From assembly GCA_028554755.1 (NCBI GenBank), contig JAPTOF010000010.1:10142001-10206000 (forward strand): a DNA stretch of 64,000 bases, read 5' to 3'. This document shows positions 57,348-64,000 of the stretch, one piece after another. The stretch comes from Cordia subcordata. Taxonomy: Eukaryota > Streptophyta > Magnoliopsida > Boraginales > Cordiaceae. The notes beneath the pieces are model-generated. The model did no database searches. It worked only from the letters and a program-made list of their open reading frames with translations, and was not told the origin of the DNA. The stretch's first letter is position 1; each line of letters begins with the position of its first letter. The translations under genes and the position numbers were made by a program.

Positions 57348-59730
57348 ATGAATCCAAACACAGTAGTTGTTATTTTACATTATGGCGGCCAAAAAGTCTA
57401 TGACCCTTTCGGTGTATAGTACAAGACTACAAAACCAAGACACAGAGTCAAAATAACACGAAACGTTGTACGATGATTTCGTTTATAGTGTTTATAAGAA
57501 GCTTAATTTGCGTTACAGCATGGACAGAGTTCAATTACATCACTGTTTCTAATTGGCACTCATCAACTCCCAATATCCATACTTCAGCGTTAGTGCAGTT
57601 ATTTCTGATGAAGAGTTGCGGAACATGTATTAGATTGCTTGCCATCCCAATTACATGCGTACAGCAGATGTTTATGTTGACATAGACATGAATGATATGA
57701 ATATTCCCCAGACAGTGAGTGGTACTCCTTCTCATGGCGCTGTCCTCGATTTGAATGCAAATTTTTGTGGTTACCAAGGTGAAGGGGTTAACATAACGAC
57801 AACGGTGGTAGAATTTTCCAATTTGATTATGTTTTCTCAGGATACATTTAATGTTGCAGGCACATCATATGTTGAAGGCCTACATGCGCTGTTCGACTTG
57901 AAAGTGGACACATTTCAATTAGAGCTAGAAGAAGAGAACGAGGATGTAGAATTGAACCAACAACATGCATGGTACAATGATGATGAATATGATTAAGAAT
58001 GATGTGATGGGAATTTCAACTATGCAAACTCTAACGTAGGGGGTGGTCCGAGTAGCGGTAGAATACTTGTGGTCGAGAAGTTTGATCATGCAGAGTTACA
58101 AACTCCTACATAAGAATACTACATGGATAATATGGATTTACCAACAACAAAGCCAGTTTAGGACCCTGAAGAAGGAGCTTGTAGTGGGCATGGTTTTTTC
58201 CTACCAAAAAAGATGTACGAGGGCCATACAGATTTACGCAGTAAGCGTACAGCGAAAATTAATGGTCGACAGGTCCATATCTAGCTTGTACCTCATTTCT
58301 TGCAAGAGTAACAATCGTGATAATCAATGTAGATGGTACTTGCGTGCCATAAAAAATCCACGCACCGTCAATTTGATATTACAACGTACTGCGGGGTTTA
58401 CAATTGCATAGTTCCTAATAGACAGAATGGACATAGAAATGTTATCACTAATTTGGTCAAATTTATGATAAGGCATTTTGTAAAATATAAACCCGATTTT
58501 GAGGTAGGTTTTGTTTGAGCTCACATTAAGGAAGCACTTTAGGTAGATATATCTTATAAGAAAGTATGGTGTGGACAAAATAAGGCAACCGAATTGGCCT
58601 ATGGCGATTAACACACTTTTTATAGTCACTTCCATGATTTTTTAAAGCTTTGAAGACAAAGAACTCGAGGATGATTGTAACTTACAAGTTCTTTCTAGGT
58701 TCAAATTGTGTACCAATATTTTATTCATGTTATAGAAGAGATGTGTATAATATCTGATCGTCACCAAAGGATACTCGCTGCCATGGAAAATATCTCATCA
58801 GACGGGCATTTAAGTGTGAAATATCGAATTTGCCTTCAACATCTGAAAAGCAACGTGATGAAACAAGTTCAAAACCAATATGTCAAAGACTTGTGCTAGG
58901 TAGCTGGAAAAGAACATCAAGTTCGCAAGTATAATGCAATTATGCAAAAAATTGTTGAAGCTGACCCAACACCAGGTGGGGCTAGGAAGAAGGCATATGA
59001 CTATCTATCTGAAATCGATAGAGAGGTTTGGACCCTTTGTTCAGATGGAGAGGCCTATTGGGCCATGATGACGACGAATAGTATCGAATGCTTTAATGGC
59101 GTTCTTGTTGGCACTAGATGCTTACCAATCACTGCGTTAGTCTGTCACACTTTTATGAAGCTGGTGGAATACTTCTACAATTGCTCCATAAATGCTAGAT
59201 ATTTGGCTAGACAATATATGCTGCTCCCCAGTAGAATAAGGAAACTTTTTGACAAATGGAAGGGTCATTCACACTGTCAAAATGTATTTAATCTCTATTG
59301 GCCAACTAGAACTGTACAGGTTAGGTGTTTACCGGACTCGTTTTCTAAAAGAGCTCCTATGCAAGTAGTTAAATTCTATGAGAACACTTGTATTTGTGGT
59401 AAATGGACAATGCATTATGTGATATGTTCGCATGCACAAGCCTTAGCACGATACCTACAGAAATCAATCGAGAAGCTAATACCAAAGGTATACAGTGATA
59501 GCGTGTACTGCAGCATGCTCAATGTCGTTCGAGCCTTTGGGACATGAGGATTATTGGCTACCAGCACCCACATGGCAACTTGGACCTAATCCTAGACGAT
59601 CGCATCAAAGGAGAGATAAACTAGGAGGGAGACGTATCCATAACAAAATAGACCAGTCAGATCAAGTAGGTCAGAGAAGATGTTCAAATTGTCATCAATA
59701 AGGACATAATTGTTCCAATTGCCCAAGGTA
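57348..59730 (+). pseudogene. MuDR-family transposase, element 2, broken
   Basis: The start MNPNTVVVILHYGGQ at 57348 matches the other copies. Then come a frameshifted N-terminal domain, an acidic open stretch 57655-57996 (ELNQQHAWYNDDEY), the MuDR DNA-binding domain near 58050-58500 (RHFVKYKPDFEVGFV), and, after an internal deletion of the first part of the MULE catalytic domain at about 58640-58700, ICLQHLKSNVMKQV and an open frame 58942-59547. That frame contains SIECFNGVLVGTRCLPI and a SWIM zinc finger CICGKWTMHYVICSHAQAL. The C-terminal CCHC knuckle (CSNC...GHNCSNC) near 59680-59725 has a TAA inside it. Stops at about 58138, 58519 and 58897 and several shifts make it inactive. The first catalytic Asp region is deleted. 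Confidence 0.85.
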
Positions 59731-60120
59731 GAACATTAATTTTAAATCTATCTATTGTAATGTAAAATCCAACTATTACGATGTAAATTATATCTAATGT
59801 CATGTAAAATGCACTTTGTCATGTTAATTAGTGATTGTTACGAACTCTCGTTAATACCAGCTTTGGTTAATATATTACATGTCCATCGATAGTTATGAAC
59901 TTTGGTTAATATCAGCTTCATTGGTGATTGAATTATGCATGAATATAATTGATGTTAACACTTAAAGGGAAGCCCCAACACTAAAGATCCAAATTTCTTA
60001 TAACCCATAAATAATCCGCCTAGTATCCTTAATTTTTGAATCGCCCAAAATCTTTCGAATTATCTTCCACACATACATACTTGTATACTATTCATCTAAT
60101 ATTTTAGTCAGTAAGAAAAT
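59731..60120. other. Spacer between MuDR elements 2 and 3
   Basis: It holds small repeats of TAATATnAGCTTnnTTGGT and GTTATGAACTTTGGTTAAT at 59850-59920. The last 60 bp act as leader for element 3. No gene seen. Confidence 0.4.
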
Positions 60121-61094
60121 ATGAATATAGTCTCTGTTCTTTTATATTATGGCGAAGAAAAAATTAATGGCCCGTACGGTATTGATATAAAACTATGAAA
60201 CCTGTTCGTAAGGTCAAAATAACACATGAAACATCATACAATGAATTTGTTTATAGTGTCTACGAGAAGCTTAATTTGCGTTATGACATCGATAGGGTGG
60301 AGCTATCGCGTCGTTTTCAGTCGGGTGTCGTATAGTTACAGTATTCATATTTTAGCGAGGCGGCAATCAGCAACGATGATGATTTGATGGACGTGTTTCG
60401 AATAGAATGTAATGATAATAACATGAATAATGCTCATGTTATTGTCAAAGTAAAGGCAAACGACGTGTACATCCTGCAACGAAGTAGTGATTTCCAATGT
60501 GGTTGCGTTGTTTCCGACTTGAATGCCGAACCATCACATTATGTTGCTGAGAGTGACATAGCAGAGCCATCTCATAATGTGAGGGTGGACTTGAACATGG
60601 ACACATTTTTGTTTGAATCTGACAAAGAAGATAAAGACATGGCCCTGAACGAGAACGATGCCTGGTACGATGATGATGACGTCTTAAACGGTAATGAAAA
60701 CACTATGACCGTTAATACGGAATGTGAGGGGCCGTCAGCTGGTGCAGGGTCCATTAGCGGTGCCGTACCGATGCACAGTGTACATGAAACTGCTCAACTT
60801 CATACCATTAGTCAAGAATATTATATAGATAGTATGGAGGAGTACAAAACGCAAATATTTTGGGACGAGAAGGAATTGGCCAAAGGAATGATTTTCCTAT
60901 CAAAGAAGGACATGATTCAGGCGGTTCAGATGTACTCGATAAAGGTACAACGTGAATACAAAGTTAAGAGGTTTGAACCAGATTTATGGGTTGTTTGTTA
61001 CGTAAATACTTCTAACCTTAGAGATCCATGTAGGCGGGAGTTGCAGGCAATTCGGAAATCCATGCATTGTCAGTTTGAAATAACAAAGTGCATC
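60121..61094 (+). pseudogene. MuDR-family transposase, element 3, N-terminal half only
   Basis: The start MNIVSVLLYYGEEK at 60121 parallels elements 1 and 2. After early frameshifts, a clean frame opens at 60384 and carries the acidic NENDAWYDDDD stretch, EYYIDSMEEY, WDEKELAKGMIFLSKKDM and VCYVNTSNLRDPCRRELQAI, up to FEITK at about 61092. Beyond that the family sequence (YCGVYNC... in element 2) stops, and the DNA instead reads as the end of a PMD gene on the other strand. The catalytic MULE and SWIM domains are absent. Confidence 0.8.
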
Positions 61095-62026
61095 CTGCTT
61101 TGGATGTCCTGGGGTCTGGATTCAATGAGTGTGGGCCAGAAACACTCAAACATGTCTCATACCCACCACTACAGATAAATATCACAGTTACGTTAGTACA
61201 ATTATGAAATCATGTGATATTTACAAACAAGGTTTAAGTGACTTATGCCAAGTACCTGCAACAGGGTGATCCCGCCACACAGGTATGTCCTATCGAAAAA
61301 AACAAAGGCATCCATCCCTCTATACAGATGTACAAGCGTTGCAGCAGCCTAGTTCAATCCCTTTACGGACTCAATGTCCTGTAGTAAAAGCAGCCAGTTC
61401 ATGTTTCCCCAATTACCACTGGCATCGGCAAAGAGATGAGAAACTATGTAGCCGAACATCCATAAACGGGCACGTTGCACTGTGGCTACACCATTAGGCT
61501 CTTGCTGGTAAGTCATCTCATACAACCTCTTAACCTCAGATAGCCTGATCTTTTCGATTTTCACCTCAATATGTGATTCATCCACGATAGTGCCACAAAG
61601 ATCATGGAAAAGCCTAACCCACTCACCATACACCCGCCTCGTGGTATTTAAGTGCGAGATGGGATCACCAGACACAGGTAACCCCCATAAAACGGCCACA
61701 TCCTATAATGTGATAGTGGCCTCTTCGACAGGCAAGTGAAACATGTGTGTCTCTGTCCACCACCTCTCCATGACGGCTGTTAATAAGGCGTGGTCGAGTT
61801 CATGCCAACCTGCCTTATAACACCTATAGAACCCTACACGCAATAACTTTTCCTGGACTAACGGGTGCTCAAGGGTCTGGAACAAGTACCCGTCGCCTTG
61901 TTGGGTGCGCAACTCCTTTGACGCGGTGTCATCCTTCAAAATCTGCGTCCTGTGTTGGGCATAATGTACCAAAAGGGATGCATCTTGGGGTCTAAGGTAG
62001 ACATCCATGCTGTATCCTACCATCAA
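61094..62026 (-). pseudogene. Plant mobile domain (MAIN/MAIL1-like) gene relic
   Basis: The PMD family includes MAIN and MAIL1 of Arabidopsis and many transposon-borne relatives, often labelled protein phosphatase 7 long-form homologues. The minus strand reads MDVYLRPQDASLLVHYAQHR, EKLLRVGFYRC, LDHALLTAVMERWWTETHMF, then a TAG at 61703-61705 where Gln is usual (...TITL, stop, DVAVLWGLPVSGDP). It continues with WLLLLQDIESVKGLN and another TAG (61346-61348 region), where Trp is usual, followed by AAATLVHLYRGM. After a short shift, an exon end at 61256 (donor CAG|GTACTT) and an acceptor at 61169 frame an 87-bp intron. The last exon (WWV, stop, DMFECFWP) runs to the junction with MuDR element 3. 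At least three stops and one shift make it inactive. Confidence 0.82.
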
Positions 62027-63039
62027 ACAGTTAACATGCGTAAATAATATTAAATTACATAATATATTATTGAATTACAAGAAATTCTTTAGAAAATTTC
62101 TTATAATAATTTTCTATCAAAAAGATTTAATTCCATATTAATTATATTACTTTTCTATTCAAATAAACTACATTCAAATCTTAATAAAATACGCCATACT
62201 CCTATTAAATTGTAATCAACTATATTAACTTTTTATTCAAATGAACTTTGTTAAATTCCTAAAAATTATAAGAAATTCCTAAGGAAATTTCTTATATTTA
62301 TTATTTAATAAATTATTTTGCACTTCGTATTAAATTATATTACTTTTCTATTCAAATAAACCATATTTTTTCCCTAATAAATTGTACAATTTTCCTAATA
62401 AATTACAAATAATTATATTAATTTTCTAATCAAATAAACTTTTTTAAATTCCTAGTACATTTTAACAAATTCCTAAGGAAATTTCTTAGAAATTATATTT
62501 TAATAAATTATATTAATTTCTATTAAATTATATTGCGTTTATAACCAACTAAACAACATTCTCGTTCCTAATAAATTACACCATATTCCTAATAAATTAC
62601 AATCAATCACACTATATTCCTACTAAATTTGCATAAGTTTTAAATGTCAAATGGGCAATTTCGATTTTATGAAATTTCTAAAATTCATAACTTTTTCTAA
62701 AATCTTTCTAAATTTTTTAAATACTATAAATCTCTAGCAAACGAAAAGGTCATACATTACAAAATTACATTAAATATCCTATTCATATGCATGTCAAAAA
62801 TATATATATACGTATGCATGTAAAATAAACACGCACAAAAACACATATATAGATATGCAACTAAAATAAACACGTATATATTAAAACACATATAATTATA
62901 CATATATAGTTATAGACATATTAATATCACATGTACATATATTATATACATACATACATGCTATATACATTACACATATACATACAATTGCATATTAACA
63001 ACACGTATATACACGTAAAAATCAATATATAACAAATAA
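62027..63039. other. Very A/T-rich, locally repetitive, no gene
   Basis: 62040-62640 is built from degenerate units around TTCCTAATAAATTAC and AAATTCCTAAGGAAATTTC. 62780-63020 holds ACATATATA/ACACGTATATA-like units. Nothing coding. Confidence 0.5.
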
Positions 63040-63430
63040 AAATGAGGATATTTAGAAAACTTATAAGTAAAGGCACTTTTTTATGCGTGGAGCCAAACTT
63101 TTTTGCAAAAAAAAGGGCTGGAGGTATTTTTTTGGCTAAAAAACACAGCTGCGTGGGGGGGGGTGGGTTTTTTCAGCCGTGGGGAAAAATGGGGAGGGGA
63201 AGGGGGGTATTTAAAGGCAAAAGAAACGGTAGGTCACCTACCGAACCGAAAATATTAAAGCCCCAATGTTTTTTTTTTTTTGAATTTTTTCAAATCCCGG
63301 GATAATAGATAACGGTAAGTTGCCTACTGTTTCGAATAGGTAACTTACTGAAAAAGGGTATTTATGAAAAGCTTTTCAAAACAAGGTATTTTTGCAATAA
63401 ATTTTTAAAAGAAGGGTAAAAATAAAAAAT
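63040..63430. mobile_element. Palindrome-bearing MITE (TACCG family), diverged copy
   Basis: ACGGTAGGTCACCTACCG lies at 63226-63243, with further variants ACGGTAAGTTGCCTACTGT and GGTAACTTACTG to 63353. The right arm (GGGTATTTATGAAAAGCTTTTCAAAAC, then GGTATTTTTGCAA and GGGTAAAAATAAAAAATTT, as separate matches) equals that of 19834-20492. The left arm is G-rich and diverged. Confidence 0.6.
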
Positions 63431-64000
63431 TTCCCACATGTTGCTTGGACGGTATGCAAAATGTGGTTGACATGTGTGCAAAATGTGGGTTCTTGGAGAT
63501 GGGGCTTCGAGTTTTTAAAACGTTGAAATTGGTTGAGTTGGTTGTTATTCATATTATGCAAAGCAACATTAATGGAGGTAATTCTAATTCTTTTTGAACA
63601 AGTCTTGGTCATTTCACTTGCATTGCGAACGACAGGTATATGGTATCTGTGTTCGCTAATAGAAGTCTTAGGAGTCTTGATAATACAAAGGAAATAGTGA
63701 ATGAAAATCTTACTAATGTGACTAACATTAAATTTGCTAAAGTGTTAAGAAATTGGCCGATGAGTCACGCGATGCTGAAAGACAAAAGACAGAATTCAAC
63801 ATATTATTTTCTTGTTAATTCCACACAAAGCTCATTTTTGGCTTCTTGTATAAGCTAATGATATGAATAGGTTAGTTAGTCTAACCAACTCAACTAATTT
63901 CTCGACCTAATCCAATTGTACACATGACAAAAACATACACAATAAACCATAAAAATGAGATTAACATTTCAGCCAACTCATTTGCCAGTTTTTTATCCAG
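63431..64000. other. Right end of window, no gene recognised
   Basis: A 72-codon frame at 63640-63858 (FANRSLRSLDNTKEIVNENL) has ordinary composition but no family I recognise. I would not call it a gene on this evidence. Confidence 0.35.

Noticed and set aside
63042..63305. 87-codon plus-strand frame with G-rich codons
   Set aside because: It lies over the diverged palindrome-type MITE. Composition follows a G-run and there is no motif.

Overview
The window is nuclear DNA from a flowering plant, probably a dicot (inference). The evidence is its strong A/T bias, plant-type introns, an RPP8/RPP13-like CC-NBS-LRR gene, FAR1, MuDR and hAT transposases, Ty1-copia elements, and an integrated Florendovirus-like pararetrovirus. 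No gene here is demonstrably intact. The window reads as a transposon-rich intergenic or resistance-gene region in which nearly every coding stretch is a relic.

Layout. 1-2300 is the 3' part of a hAT transposase pseudogene with its terminal subrepeats. About 4480-10420 and 21600-25865 hold several diverged copies of one ancestral segment. Two copies carry relics of the 3' end of a GH31 alpha-glucosidase gene (22869-23817 is the best preserved). Between them, on the minus strand, lies a two-exon CC-NBS-LRR gene (19432 to 10963). Its intron of about 5.8 kb is full of repeats, and its P-loop has been lost beside a short duplicated sequence. 25866-28302 holds a possible gypsy LTR fragment and a B3-like gene fragment that is cut off by a MuDR-type element (28303-30930).

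30940-37634 is an endogenous pararetrovirus on the minus strand. A complete 2.7-kb gag-protease-only Ty1-copia element (31036-33710) is inserted into its tRNA-Met primer site. 37640-42780 is mostly anonymous A/T-rich DNA. 42783-44460 is a FAR1-type relic interrupted by two MITEs. Two copies of a tRNA-derived SINE follow (44919-45523). 49921-54600 is a composite of a LINE (with a hAT MITE inside) abutting a 5'-truncated copia element. 54920-55838 is a second FAR1-like relic. 56405-61094 holds two more MuDR-type transposase relics, the second of which meets a plant mobile domain (PMD) gene relic tail to tail (62026 to 61094). The last 2 kb are A/T-rich and include one copy of a MITE family marked by a CGGTAGGTCACCTACCG palindrome.

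The most useful observations are the P-loop replacement in the NLR, the relic alpha-glucosidase array, the palindrome-bearing MITE family, the copia insertion in the viral primer site, the long uninterrupted viral ORF2 next to a ruined polymerase, and the MuDR/PMD pairing. All functional statements rest on reading motifs by eye. No database search was possible.
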